Below are positions 1 through 8,745 of a stretch of DNA of 64,000 nucleotides, one piece after another. How positions within the stretch are numbered: position 1 is the first letter of the stretch; every line of letters begins with the position of its first letter. Position numbers and translations under genes: made by a program. Origin of the DNA: Treponema parvum (GTDB lineage Bacteria; Spirochaetota; Spirochaetia; Treponematales; Treponemataceae); the NCBI RefSeq assembly GCF_017893945.1, contig NZ_CP054257.1:1054001-1118000 (forward strand). Reading direction: 5' to 3'. A model generated the notes under the pieces. That model did no database searches, had not been told where the DNA came from, and was given only the letters and a program-made list of their open reading frames with translations.

Positions 1-1933
1 CGTCCGGCATACACGAGCGCTTAAACTGTTGGCTGAAAAATCTTTTGTAAAAAATCTTAAGCCATTTAAGGATTACCTTACCGTCGTAAACTTTGTAAAA
101 CGCCTGTTTTGCCAAAAAAAAGATTTTTGCGGGCGAAAAGCCGAAGCGCAGCATGTAATAGATGAAAAAATCATGAAGCTCATAAGGACCCACAAGATCT
201 TCGGTCTTTTGTGCGATATTTCCGTTTTCAGGCGGTAAAAGTTCGGGGCTGACTGGAGTATCGAGAATATCTTTAAGCACTTCCGCCGTGCGTTTTTCAT
301 TGTTTTTTAGAGCTTCTTCGGCAAACCATGCTACAAGGTGACGTACCAATGTTTTCGGGATCGAACCGTTTACGTTGTACATGGACATGTGATCACCGTT
401 GTAGGTCGCCCATCCCAACGCGAGCTCCGACAGATCTCCCGTCCCGATAACAAGCCCTCCCGTCATATTTGCAATATCCATTAGAACTTGAGTACGTTCG
501 CGGGCTTGAGCGTTTTCGTACGTAGAATCGTGTTCGTCTTCGCTGTGGCCGATGTCGTTTAAATGCTTTAGGACGGAGTCTTTGATGTCTATCGTTTTTA
601 GATCCGCTCCCGTTTGTTTTGCTAAAGCGCAGGCGTTTTCGTAAGTTCTGTCAGTCGTCCCGAAGCACGGCATTGTGAGAGCTTTTATTTTGTTTCTGGC
701 GATACCGCACATATCGAACGCTTTACATGTGACAAGAAGCGCCAGTGTGGAATCAAGTCCGCCTGAAAGTCCTATTACCGCATGTTCCGCTCCCGTATGG
801 CGGATTCTCTTTGCAAGACCTTCGGCTTGAATATCAATAACTTCACGGCATCTTGCCGCTCTTTCCTCTTTATCTGCGGGAATAAAGGGATGAGGATCGA
901 TGTTCCGTTCAAGTTTAATGTCGTTTTTTGAAGACTCCGGCAAGTTTACCCATACGGTTTTATATGAATTGTTTTTTGATAAAAAGCTTGACGTATCGCC
1001 GCACTGAAAAAAGGCAGATGCCTTTGATCTTTCCTGTGAAAGTCTTTCCAAATCTATGTCGGCAAAAATCAGAGAGCCGTTTTCATCGTTTTTTTCAAAC
1101 GCTTTTGATTCGGATAATATCGTTCCGTTTTCGCAAATAATATTTTCGGATCCGAACACCGCATCCTGTGTGGATTCGCCGCGGCCGGCTTCCGAATACA
1201 CATAGGCGCCCGCAATCCGCGCCGAATGGGAAGACACGAGGAGTTTTTTGTATTCGTTTCCGCCGATGATTTTGCTTTTTGCCGAAGGGTTTGCGATTAC
1301 ATTCGCTCCTAAAAGCGCGTGGCGGGAAGAAGGCGGCGTTAGAGCCCATAGATCTTCGGAAATTTCCACCGCCATAGCGAAGTCGTCGTTCCATGAAATT
1401 TTAAATATTATGTCGGTCGTAAAAGGAATTTCACAAGCTTTACCGGATCCGCTTTTTTTAGCCGATTCCGATGTTCCGTTTTGCACGATCCTTTCAAGAT
1501 TTATAAAAACCGACGTTTCGCCGGCGTTTTTTAAGGCGGAAGAAAAATACCGCTCTTCATAGAATTCGCCGCCTCCGGGTATGAACGTTTTGGGAACAAG
1601 AGCCAAGAGCTTTCCTCCGCTTACAACGGCCGCACAGTTGTATAAAAATCCGCTTTCGGCAAAGGGTAGGCCGAGCACTGAAATACAGCCGTCTTTTTCC
1701 GTTTCCTTTATTATGCGGAAAAGTTCTTTCAGTGCGGAATCAAGCAAAGCCTTTTGCCAAAACAGATCCGCGCATGTGTAAGATGTGATACACAGTTCCG
1801 GAAAGACGACAAGCTGCGCGCCTCTTTCGTCGGCCTTGTGTATGCATTTTATAATACAATCCGCGTTAGTCTTACATTGAGCCACCGTAACATCGGGGCT
1901 TGCGCTGCACACGCGAAAAAATCCGTATTTCAT
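1..1933 (-). CDS. nadE: Glutamine-dependent NAD+ synthetase (3' end outside window)
   Basis: Makes NAD+ from nicotinate adenine dinucleotide, ATP and glutamine. The frame is open from the ATG at 1933 to the window edge, about 644 codons. The N-terminus MKYGFFRVCSASPDVTVAQC is typical of the fused nitrilase-type glutaminase domain, and the ATP pyrophosphatase PP-loop SGGLDSTLALLV lies near residue 388. The last readable residues (FFSQQFKRSCMPD) match the family C-terminus, so only a few tens of residues are missing. No Shine-Dalgarno precedes the start; a TATATT box ends 6 nt before it (possible leaderless mRNA). With the nicotinate phosphoribosyltransferase at 48.6 kb it supports salvage of nicotinate to NAD. 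Family call is secure; exact end is not visible. Confidence 0.93.
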   Translation of the reverse strand, partial: MKYGFFRVCSASPDVTVAQCKTNADCIIKCIHKADERGAQLVVFPELCITSYTCADLFWQKALLDSALKELFRIIKETEKDGCISVLGLPFAESGFLYNCAAVVSGGKLLALVPKTFIPGGGEFYEERYFSSALKNAGETSVFINLERIVQNGTSESAKKSGSGKACEIPFTTDIIFKISWNDDFAMAVEISEDLWALTPPSSRHALLGANVIANPSAKSKIIGGNEYKKLLVSSHSARIAGAYVYSEAGRGESTQDAVFGSENIICENGTILSESKAFEKNDENGSLIFADIDLERLSQERSKASAFFQCGDTSSFLSKNNSYKTVWVNLPESSKNDIKLERNIDPHPFIPADKEERAARCREVIDIQAEGLAKRIRHTGAEHAVIGLSGGLDSTLALLVTCKAFDMCGIARNKIKALTMPCFGTTDRTYENACALAKQTGADLKTIDIKDSVLKHLNDIGHSEDEHDSTYENAQARERTQVLMDIANMTGGLVIGTGDLSELALGWATYNGDHMSMYNVNGSIPKTLVRHLVAWFAEEALKNNEKRTAEVLKDILDTPVSPELLPPENGNIAQKTEDLVGPYELHDFFIYYMLRFGFSPAKIFFLAKQAFYKVYDGKVILKWLKIFYKRFFSQQFKRSCMPD

Positions 1934-1968
1934 AAAATCAATATAGCACAAAAATCATAATTTAAGAA
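1934..1968 (-). promoter_or_regulatory. Putative nadE promoter abutting the start codon
   Basis: On the minus strand TTCTTA (1968-1963), a 17-nt spacer and TATATT (1945-1940) are followed by only six bases before the ATG at 1933. The -35 is poor (3 of 6). There is no purine-rich ribosome-binding site, so transcription would start at or next to the A of the ATG. Confidence 0.4.
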
Positions 1969-2152
1969 TACGAACAAAAATATTTCTTGTTTCTGCAGCA
2001 TTAGGTAGCCGGCTTCCGTCGCACAATAACGTCTCTGTAGTCTGCCGCATAGTTGCCGTTTGCCGCAGTTTTTGTTCCGGCGCCGCGGTTGAGGCGCAAG
2101 GTTTTCCCTGCAGAATGACCCTTGCCGCGCGGACAACCCTTGCCGCATTTCC

Positions 2153-2320
2153 GGCGCCCGTTTTGTCGGCAGCGTGAACTCAAGCGGATATAATTTTACT
2201 TTTTCGCGCATGCAAAAAGGTCAAAAAATGCTCGGCCTCTGTCTGGATAAGGGCGACGCTAAAGCCTCAGAAAAAATCGACGAATGGGTAAAAGAGGTAA
2301 AACCGGCTTTTTCCGTATAA
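2153..2320 (+). pseudogene. Flavodoxin C-terminal remnant
   Basis: The frame ending at the TAA of 2318-2320 reads GARFVGSVNSSGYNF, then a stretch with GQKMLGLCLDKGDAKA and DEWVKEVKPAF. This follows the C-terminal pattern of long-chain flavodoxins (G..VG....GY.F..S.....GK..GL.LD......I..W..Q.K). In-frame sequence upstream becomes unconvincing and meets a stop near 2092, and no flavodoxin P-loop is present, so about two thirds of the gene is gone. The only ATG (2210) would give 36 residues. A good terminator follows at 2361. Family assignment is by pattern only. Confidence 0.5.
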
Positions 2321-2360
2321 TGTTGTTCAGCAGCTGCAAAAATTAAAGATTCTCACAGTC

Positions 2361-2397
2361 TCAGGCGGTCGGCACTTCGGCCGCCTGATTGAATTTT
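2361..2397 (+). terminator. Rho-independent terminator after the flavodoxin remnant
   Basis: TCAGGCGGTCG (2361-2371), loop GCACTT, and CGGCCGCCTGA (2378-2388) form an 11-bp stem with one G-T pair, followed by TTGAATTTT. It lies 40 nt after the remnant's stop, as expected for the original gene's terminator. Confidence 0.7.
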
Positions 2398-2544
2398 ATC
2401 GAATCGACAAATCGGCTTATCAAAAACTTGGCCGCAGCCGCAAAATTTCCGAACGGTATATCCGTCGGTTTCGCTGTTGATAGACTTCATGCTATGCATA
2501 AGTCATGTGTGCTTGTTTTTGATAGTGTGCGCTTATATAGGCTC

Positions 2545-2594
2545 TTGACCGTATTTGTAAAGTCGTATAATTTAATACTGAATATTAATTCTGT
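2545..2594 (+). promoter_or_regulatory. tetR promoter with palindromic operator
   Basis: TTGACC (2545-2550) and TATAAT (2566-2571) are separated by 15 nt, slightly short. Immediately downstream, over the expected start point, lies the near-palindrome ACTGAATATTAATTCTGT (2577-2594). A closely related 18-mer lies in front of the ABC operon at 3223-3240. The pairing suggests autorepression by the TetR protein. Confidence 0.6.
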
Positions 2595-2615
2595 TTTGAA
2601 CGGAACTGTTTTACA

Positions 2616-3185
2616 ATGCCACAAGTTTTAAAAGAAGAAATCTACGATCGCATTTTTCGAGCCGGAATCGAAGTTTTCTATGAAAAAGATTTCCGCAGCG
2701 CAAAAATGCAGGACATTGCGGAAAAAGCGGATATTCCGGTAGGCCTTATTTACACTTATTTTAAAAATAAAAAAGAGCTGTTTGAAAAAATCGCTGCATC
2801 CGTTCCTGTCGATTTTCAGCGGATCATTAAGGAAGAAGAAATGGCAAAGGGGTTGCCGTCCGAACGATATGAAAATATTGCCGAAGGTTATCTGCTGGAG
2901 CTGTTGAAGCACCACAAGGTTTTTGTCATCGTGATGGATAAAAGCCGCGGGACAAAATACGAAAATGCAAAAGAGGAAATGATTGTCTCCATCGGCGCCC
3001 ATATCAAACGGGAGCTTTCCAAAAAAACGAAGCGTGTTTATCACAATATGCTCATTCATATTCTTGCGTCCAATTTTACCGAAAGCCTTTTGGAAGTTGC
3101 GCGCCATTACGAAACGCAGGAAAAAGCAAAAGAACTGCTGCGCCTCCTAACGCAATGCTATTATGAAGGGGTAAACTCGCTGTGA
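2616..3185 (+). CDS. TetR/AcrR-family transcriptional regulator
   Basis: A 189-residue DNA-binding repressor. The N-terminal helix-turn-helix (about residues 31-55, with KMQDIAEKADIPVGLIYTYF and then KNKKELFEKI) is the classic TetR signature; the rest is the helical ligand-binding and dimerisation domain. It lies directly upstream of a two-gene ABC exporter and shares an operator-like palindrome with it (2577-2594 and 3223-3240), so it most likely controls itself and that transporter. The ribosome-binding site is weak. The ligand cannot be read from sequence. Regulator class is confident; target is inferred from position and motif sharing. Confidence 0.9.
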   Translation: MPQVLKEEIYDRIFRAGIEVFYEKDFRSAKMQDIAEKADIPVGLIYTYFKNKKELFEKIAASVPVDFQRIIKEEEMAKGLPSERYENIAEGYLLELLKHHKVFVIVMDKSRGTKYENAKEEMIVSIGAHIKRELSKKTKRVYHNMLIHILASNFTESLLEVARHYETQEKAKELLRLLTQCYYEGVNSL

Positions 3186-3189
3186 AAAA

Positions 3190-3214
3190 CGGTATTTTTA
3201 CCGATTTTTTATTT
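3190..3214 (+). terminator. Weak terminator-like hairpin after tetR
   Basis: CGGTA (3190-3194), loop TTTT and TACCG (3199-3203) are followed by ATTTTTTATTTT. The stem is only 5 bp, so termination would be partial. Confidence 0.35.
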
Positions 3215-3222
3215 TGTTTAAA

Positions 3223-3240
3223 ACTGAATATATATTCGGT
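3223..3240 (+). promoter_or_regulatory. Operator-like palindrome upstream of the ABC operon
   Basis: ACTGAATATATATTCGGT is a near-perfect inverted repeat that matches the site over the tetR promoter in both half-sites (ACTGAAT and ATTCNGT). It lies about 50 nt before the ABC start codon. Confidence 0.55.
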
Positions 3241-3275
3241 ATTTAAAATACAATGACCGAAATTGGAGGATGAAT

Positions 3276-5087
3276 ATGTTGGAGCAAAAAAAACTTGTCC
3301 GTCAAGTAAAAGCAAAAAACAGGATTTCCAATATTGCGCTCTGTTTTAAAATTGCGCTCGATCTTATTCCGCAGGCGCTGATTATTCATTTGATCGCTTC
3401 GGCGTTTTCGGGACGGCTTTCGCTTCGGCTTATTGCGTTCTATACAGGTGCGATGCTGGCATGTTTTGTTTTAAAAGCTGCGTGCGGGTATCTTGCTGTA
3501 TGGAAGGCGCACGAGGCCGCATACAATGCGCTGACGGATTTGCGGATGCGGATTATCGAACACTTGAAAAAGCTGCCCTTGGGATTTTTTCAGGAGCGCA
3601 AAACCGGCGATCTTACAAATATCGTTGAACATGACGTAGAACAGGTGGAAGTATATTTGGCGCACGGCTTACCGGAAATTACGGCGGCGCTGTTGCTGCC
3701 TGCGCTGATTTTTGCCGTTATGCTTTTTATCGAATGGAGGCTTGCGCTTTTGATGATTGCGGGTATTCCTCTTATGGGGCTTACTCAGTTCGTTTCACGG
3801 CCGCTGTGGAAGAAAAACTTTAGAATTTTTGCGCAAAGCACAAAAGAAATGCAGGAAAACCTCATGGAATATGTTGCAAACATTTCCGTGATAAAGGCGT
3901 TCGGTAAAGAGGAGCGCAAAACCGAAAAAACAATCCGTTCGGCGAAAGATTATGTGTATTGGGTAAAAAAATCGATGACGGGAATAAGCGTACCGATGGG
4001 GCTGATAGACTTTTTTATGGAATCCGGTGTCGTCCTCGTCATGATCCTCGGAACACTGCTGTTGGCCTCAGGTTTGCTGTCTGCTGCGCGTTTTATCCTT
4101 TCCGTTATTTTGGGTGCCGCCTTTACGGCTTCCGTCGCAAAAACGGCGACATTTCAGCACTACGGCGTGGTATTTAATCAGGCAATGGCGGGTATCGGAT
4201 CTATCCTCAATGTCGCCCCTCCCGAAAAAAAATCCGCATCGGATACGCACGCAAAGTTTCCGGCAGCAGAGAAAAAAAATCCGGCAACATCCGAGATGAA
4301 TACCGTTCCCGGTGCAAGTGTGCCAAATGGCGATATAGAAATACATGCTGTGGATTTTTCATACAAGGGCACACAAAAAACTTTAAAACACATCAATTTG
4401 ACGTTCAAAAAAGGAAGTAAAAATGCGCTGGTCGGTTCTTCGGGCTGCGGCAAAACGACGCTTGCGAATCTTTTGATGGGCTTTTGGCAGCCGGACAGCG
4501 GGAGCATTCGAATCGGCGGGACGGATATACAAAGCCTTTCGGACACACAGGTCAATTCGCTTTTTTCTATCGTGCAGCAAGAAACATTTTTGTTCAACTT
4601 GAGCATAGAAGAAAATATCCGCATCGGAAAACCGGGTGCATCGAAAGACGAAATTATCGAAGCGGCGAAAAAAGCGCGCATTCACGATTTTATCGTGTCG
4701 CTGCCGAAAGGCTACGATACGGCCGCAGGGGAAGCGGGCGTAAAATTTTCCGGCGGAGAAAAACAGCGCATTTCGATTGCGCGGATGATTTTGAAGGACG
4801 CGCCGATTATCATTTTGGACGAAGCGACGGCAGCCGTCGATGCCGAAAACGAAGCGGCAATACAAACCGCTATTGAAGCTCTAAGCCGTGATAAAACCGT
4901 CATTACAATTGCGCATCATTTGAATACGATTCAAAATGCGGATCAAATTGTCGTAATGGATGCGGGAGCGGTCATCGACAGCGGAACGCACAAAGAATTG
5001 ATGCGGCACTGCGCGCTCTATCAAAAAATGGTGAGCGATCAAAATAAAGTGGATCACTGGAACATAAAAGAAGGAGTGTCGCTATGA
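3276..5087 (+). CDS. ABC transporter, fused membrane and ATPase domains, subunit 1
   Basis: Type IV exporter-fold half-transporter: six membrane segments in about residues 15-310, a low-complexity linker near 330-355, then the ATPase with Walker A GSSGCGKTT (about 387), signature FSGGEKQRIS (about 491) and Walker B IIILDEA (about 512). GGAGG at 3265-3269 is correctly spaced for the ATG at 3276; the in-frame ATG at 3270 abuts it and is less likely. It overlaps the next gene by 4 nt (ATGA), so the two probably form a heterodimer. Both families that look like this are possible: drug or peptide exporters, and YbtP/Q- or IrtA/B-like siderophore importers. Probably TetR-controlled. Substrate unknown. 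Confidence 0.88.
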   Translation: MLEQKKLVRQVKAKNRISNIALCFKIALDLIPQALIIHLIASAFSGRLSLRLIAFYTGAMLACFVLKAACGYLAVWKAHEAAYNALTDLRMRIIEHLKKLPLGFFQERKTGDLTNIVEHDVEQVEVYLAHGLPEITAALLLPALIFAVMLFIEWRLALLMIAGIPLMGLTQFVSRPLWKKNFRIFAQSTKEMQENLMEYVANISVIKAFGKEERKTEKTIRSAKDYVYWVKKSMTGISVPMGLIDFFMESGVVLVMILGTLLLASGLLSAARFILSVILGAAFTASVAKTATFQHYGVVFNQAMAGIGSILNVAPPEKKSASDTHAKFPAAEKKNPATSEMNTVPGASVPNGDIEIHAVDFSYKGTQKTLKHINLTFKKGSKNALVGSSGCGKTTLANLLMGFWQPDSGSIRIGGTDIQSLSDTQVNSLFSIVQQETFLFNLSIEENIRIGKPGASKDEIIEAAKKARIHDFIVSLPKGYDTAAGEAGVKFSGGEKQRISIARMILKDAPIIILDEATAAVDAENEAAIQTAIEALSRDKTVITIAHHLNTIQNADQIVVMDAGAVIDSGTHKELMRHCALYQKMVSDQNKVDHWNIKEGVSL

Positions 5088-6796
5088 TTAAAGAAATATG
5101 GAATACGCTCACCGGCAAGGGAAAGAGATCGCTTTTGTTCAGCATTGCATGCTTTACCGTGTATGCGCTGTCAGGGACTGCGATGATGCTTTTAACGCTG
5201 CACGCAATAAAAGCGATTTTTGCGGGAAATGTAAGATTGCATCGCTATTGGCTGCTGCTTGCGCTCTGCCTTTTCGTCAAGGGCGCGAGCAATATGATTG
5301 CGGATATGCAAAAGCACTTTGCAGGCTTTGACCTTGTGTATGAAATCAGAGCAAAAATCATTTATCGATTAAAGACGTTTTCGCTCGGCTTTTATACAAA
5401 CGAGCGGCTGGGAGAAATCGGTACGATTATCCATAGAGATGTAGATAATATGGAAATGGTTGTCGCTCACGTGTGGACGCGGATGTGCGCCGATTTTATT
5501 GTGTCGCTGCTTTTGCTCGTCTTTCTTTTTTCCGTAAATGCGGCGATGACGCTGATTATGCTCGGCGTTCTTCCGTTTGCGCTGTTGTTTCTTTCGCATG
5601 CATTAAAAAAAGCCGATACGCTTGAAGAAAAAACGGGCAACAGTCTTGCCGATATGGTGAGCCTTTTTGTGGAATATGTAAAAGGTATTCCGCTTTTAAA
5701 AGCCTTTTCCGGAAGCAGGCAATTTGATGAAAAACTTGCCGCGGCAACAAAGGACTTCGGCGCACACAGCAAAGGGGCTTCAAAAAACAAAGCGGCTGTG
5801 TTGTCCGTATACGGCTTTTTTATCGATTTTGCTTTCTTGCTCACGGCTTCGGCGGGTATTATTTTTACTGCACGCGAATCGTTGTCGATAGCGGAATATT
5901 TGATTTTTATCGTTTTAAGTCGGGAATTTTATAAACCCTTTGCCACAATGGACATGCACTGGGCGAATTACTTAAAAGCGGCGGACAGTTTTCGGCGTAT
6001 CAAAAAAATCACGGAAGCGCCTGCGGTAATCGAAATTGCCGAACCCGAAAAGCCGGACGGATTTTCCGTTACCTTTGATAAAGTCGGCTTTGCGTACGAA
6101 GCGGACGGCTTTGCACTGAAAGATATTTCTTTTCATACGCCGGAGCATACGCTCACCGCCCTGGTCGGGGAATCCGGTTCGGGGAAAACAACGGTAACCA
6201 ATCTGCTGCTCCGTTTTTGGGATACGACTGCGGGCGCGATTAAAATCGGAAATATCGATATTCGCGATATGAGCTATGACGAACTGCTTTCTTCCGTCAG
6301 TATTGTAATGCAAAACACACAGCTTTTTGCGGATACTATCGAAGGAAATATCCGGCTCGGAAAGGCCGATGCAACGGAAGCGGAGGTTGTTGAAGCGGCA
6401 AAAAAAGCGCGCATTCATGATTTTATCATGTCGCTGAGCGACGGTTATCGGACGCTTGTCGGAGAAAACGGCGCAGGGCTTTCGGGAGGACAAAAACAGC
6501 GGATTTCCATCGCGCGCGCTTTTTTAAAAGACAGTCCCATTTTGCTCCTCGATGAAATGACGAGCAATGTCGATCCCGTGAACGAAGCGCTGATACAGGA
6601 AGCTGTTTCCGAGCTTGCCGCTCACAGAACGGTGCTCGTTATTGCTCATCATTTAAGTACGATACGCTCCGCCGATCGGATATTGGTCTTTAAAAACGGC
6701 GCGATTATGCAGGCGGGAACACACGACACGCTGCTTGCCGATACAAGCGGTACTTACTATCGGCTGTGGAGACAAGGGGTAAGGATATTTAGCTGA
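5084..6796 (+). CDS. ABC transporter, fused membrane and ATPase domains, subunit 2
   Basis: A 570-residue partner of the preceding half-transporter. Six hydrophobic segments precede an ATPase domain with Walker A GESGSGKTT (about residue 361), signature LSGGQKQRIS (about 465) and Walker B ILLLDEMTSNVD with the catalytic glutamate present. Both partners keep full consensus sites, so there is no obvious degenerate half-site of the TM287/288 kind. The start overlaps the upstream stop by 4 nt, indicating translational coupling. About 200 nt without clear features separate it from tyrS. Substrate is not deducible. Confidence 0.88.
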   Translation: MIKEIWNTLTGKGKRSLLFSIACFTVYALSGTAMMLLTLHAIKAIFAGNVRLHRYWLLLALCLFVKGASNMIADMQKHFAGFDLVYEIRAKIIYRLKTFSLGFYTNERLGEIGTIIHRDVDNMEMVVAHVWTRMCADFIVSLLLLVFLFSVNAAMTLIMLGVLPFALLFLSHALKKADTLEEKTGNSLADMVSLFVEYVKGIPLLKAFSGSRQFDEKLAAATKDFGAHSKGASKNKAAVLSVYGFFIDFAFLLTASAGIIFTARESLSIAEYLIFIVLSREFYKPFATMDMHWANYLKAADSFRRIKKITEAPAVIEIAEPEKPDGFSVTFDKVGFAYEADGFALKDISFHTPEHTLTALVGESGSGKTTVTNLLLRFWDTTAGAIKIGNIDIRDMSYDELLSSVSIVMQNTQLFADTIEGNIRLGKADATEAEVVEAAKKARIHDFIMSLSDGYRTLVGENGAGLSGGQKQRISIARAFLKDSPILLLDEMTSNVDPVNEALIQEAVSELAAHRTVLVIAHHLSTIRSADRILVFKNGAIMQAGTHDTLLADTSGTYYRLWRQGVRIFS

Positions 6797-7002
6797 GTGA
6801 TAGAGGTTCGCGTTTATGGCGTAAAGTCGATAATTGAGAGTTGAATATAAACCGAGTGGCTGCATTATGCATAAGCCCTGACGAAATTCTCACTCTCCCG
6901 TATTTCCTCATGTAAAAATCTAAACTAAATGCGTCTCCTTGAAGTTCCGGTCATGATTTGTTAAAATGTTGCCGTTAATCTGATTTTGTCGAGGTTTGCG
7001 AA

Positions 7003-8247
7003 ATGAATGCGGCGCTTGAAATTTTAAAAGAACGAGGATTTTTTTCCCAGTGTACCGATATTGACGGCCTTTCAGCTGCTATGGATAAGGGTCCTGTAAC
7101 CTTTTATGTGGGATGTGATCCTACGGGGCCGAGCCTTCACATAGGACACATGGTTCCGTTTTTTGCGCTGCGTCATTTGCGCAGCGCCGGGCACATAGGT
7201 ATTGCGCTTATAGGCGGGGGAACGGCGAGAATAGGAGATCCCAGCGGCAAAACCGAAATGCGTAAGATGATTTCATATGATCAGCTTGCAGAAAATGAAA
7301 AACACATTGAAGCTCAGTTAAATAAATTTGTCGGGTTTGACGGTAAGACGGCGTTCAGCGACAATAATAAAAATTGGCTTGCGGATCTTAACTATATTGA
7401 TTTTTTGCGCGATATAGGCTCGTGTTTTAGCGTAAACAAAATGCTTTCTTTTGAGGCGTATAAACAACGCCTTGAGCGCGGGCTTTCGTTTATCGAATTT
7501 AACTATCAGCTTTTGCAGAGTTATGATTTTCTTATGCTGCATCAAAGACACAACTGTACGCTGCAAATCGGCGGCGACGACCAGTGGGGAAACATAACTG
7601 CAGGGGTGGATCTTATTCGCAGAAAGCTCGGCGGAACGGTAGAATTAAATAAAGAACACGAAGTTTTCGGCCTTACCTTTCCTCTTGTAACGCGTTCGGA
7701 CGGAAATAAGATGGGAAAAACCGAAAAGGGCGCCGTCTTTTTGGATTCAAAAATGACAAGTGTTTTTGACTTTTTCCAGTATTGGCGCAATGTTTCCGAC
7801 GAAGACGTAAGAAAATTTATGCTTTTATTTACTTTTTTGCCCGTCGCTGAAATTGACGCTTTGTGCAGCGGAAATATCAATAAAGCTAAAGAACGTCTTG
7901 CCTATGAAGTCACTCGTATCATTCACGGTAAAGAAGAAGCCGACAATGCCGCTTCTGGCGCAAGAGCCGCTTTCAGCGGCGCAGGCGATAAGGAACATAT
8001 GCCGTCGGCGGAAATTTCAAAGGCGGAACTTGAAAAAGGAATGGGCGTAATAGATCTGTTTTTTGCGGCAAATATGGGTTCTACAAAGAGCGATGTGCGC
8101 CGTCTTGTTCAGCAGGGCGGGGCTGCCGTAAACGGTAAAACCGTAGACGATATAAAGGCCGTGATTTCAATTGCCGACCGCGATGAAAACGGAGACCTTA
8201 TCCTTCGTTCCGGAAAAAAGAAATTTGTCAGAATAGTGTTAAAATAA
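7003..8247 (+). CDS. tyrS: Tyrosyl-tRNA synthetase
   Basis: Class Ic aminoacyl-tRNA synthetase charging tRNA-Tyr, 414 residues, the usual bacterial length. The HIGH signature is at residues 46-49 in DPTGPSLHIGHM, the KMSKS loop appears as KMGKT near 236, and GGDDQWGNI of the tyrosine pocket lies near 190. The C-terminal 60 residues carry an S4-type RNA-binding domain (STKSDVRRLVQQGGAAVNG). GAGG at 6991-6994 lies 8 nt before the ATG. No T-box-like leader is apparent. It converges with the ParB-domain gene. Confidence 0.97.
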   Translation: MNAALEILKERGFFSQCTDIDGLSAAMDKGPVTFYVGCDPTGPSLHIGHMVPFFALRHLRSAGHIGIALIGGGTARIGDPSGKTEMRKMISYDQLAENEKHIEAQLNKFVGFDGKTAFSDNNKNWLADLNYIDFLRDIGSCFSVNKMLSFEAYKQRLERGLSFIEFNYQLLQSYDFLMLHQRHNCTLQIGGDDQWGNITAGVDLIRRKLGGTVELNKEHEVFGLTFPLVTRSDGNKMGKTEKGAVFLDSKMTSVFDFFQYWRNVSDEDVRKFMLLFTFLPVAEIDALCSGNINKAKERLAYEVTRIIHGKEEADNAASGARAAFSGAGDKEHMPSAEISKAELEKGMGVIDLFFAANMGSTKSDVRRLVQQGGAAVNGKTVDDIKAVISIADRDENGDLILRSGKKKFVRIVLK

Positions 8248-8302
8248 AATCCTTAAAATGCGGCATTGCAGAAAACATCAATTTGCAGGATATTTTTAAA
8301 GC

Positions 8303-8719
8303 TTATTTTATGCTCTTAGGAAACACTCTCTTTATTCCGTTTATGATCCAAGTGATTACGGATATGATGAAATTCCATATCCTTTTAAAAAATCCCGGAT
8401 TGCGAAGTTTTTCGAGCCTTTTGTAGCCTGCAAGCAGTTCCGCGTTCGAAAATTCTTTTCTCTGGTTATTTTCTTCGATTTCAATTTCAAGTTCGGAAAC
8501 AGGATCTACGCCGTCTAAAATTACGGCGTCTATGCTTGCCCAGCCGATAGCCTTTGCCGCTTCGAGGCGGCGCTCTCCGGCAATGAGCTCGCGTTTTTCA
8601 TTGAGAGTTATGGGGTTCAAAAGTCCGTATCGGCGAAGGCTGTCTTTTAAATTTTCAAGATCGCCGAGATCCTTTCTTACTCTTTTTTTTACCTTTATGC
8701 TATCTATATTGACAAGCAT
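8303..8719 (-). CDS. ParB N-terminal-domain protein with hydrophobic C-terminal tail
   Basis: The first ~100 residues form a ParB/Srx CTP-binding fold: GERRLEAA at 48-55 is the ParB phosphate-binding motif and ENNQRKEFS near 84-92 a second conserved box. Instead of a KorB helix-turn-helix and dimer domain, the protein ends after 138 residues with a hydrophobic helix (about 115-130: WNFIISVITWIINGIKRVF), suggesting membrane association. AGGAG lies 5 nt before the ATG, with TATACT upstream. It starts 27 nt after the penicillin-binding protein gene, so the two are probably cotranscribed. It cannot be a standard centromere-binding ParB as it lacks the DNA-binding part. Function unknown. Confidence 0.8.
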   Translation of the reverse strand: MLVNIDSIKVKKRVRKDLGDLENLKDSLRRYGLLNPITLNEKRELIAGERRLEAAKAIGWASIDAVILDGVDPVSELEIEIEENNQRKEFSNAELLAGYKRLEKLRNPGFFKRIWNFIISVITWIINGIKRVFPKSIK

Positions 8720-8745
8720 TATTTCTCCTGTTTACAGTATAACAC

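Noticed and set aside
4178..4903. Long minus-strand ORFs opposite the ABC ATPase domain
   Set aside because: Cysteine/phenylalanine-rich antisense translations of a clear coding gene; no ribosome-binding sites or motifs.
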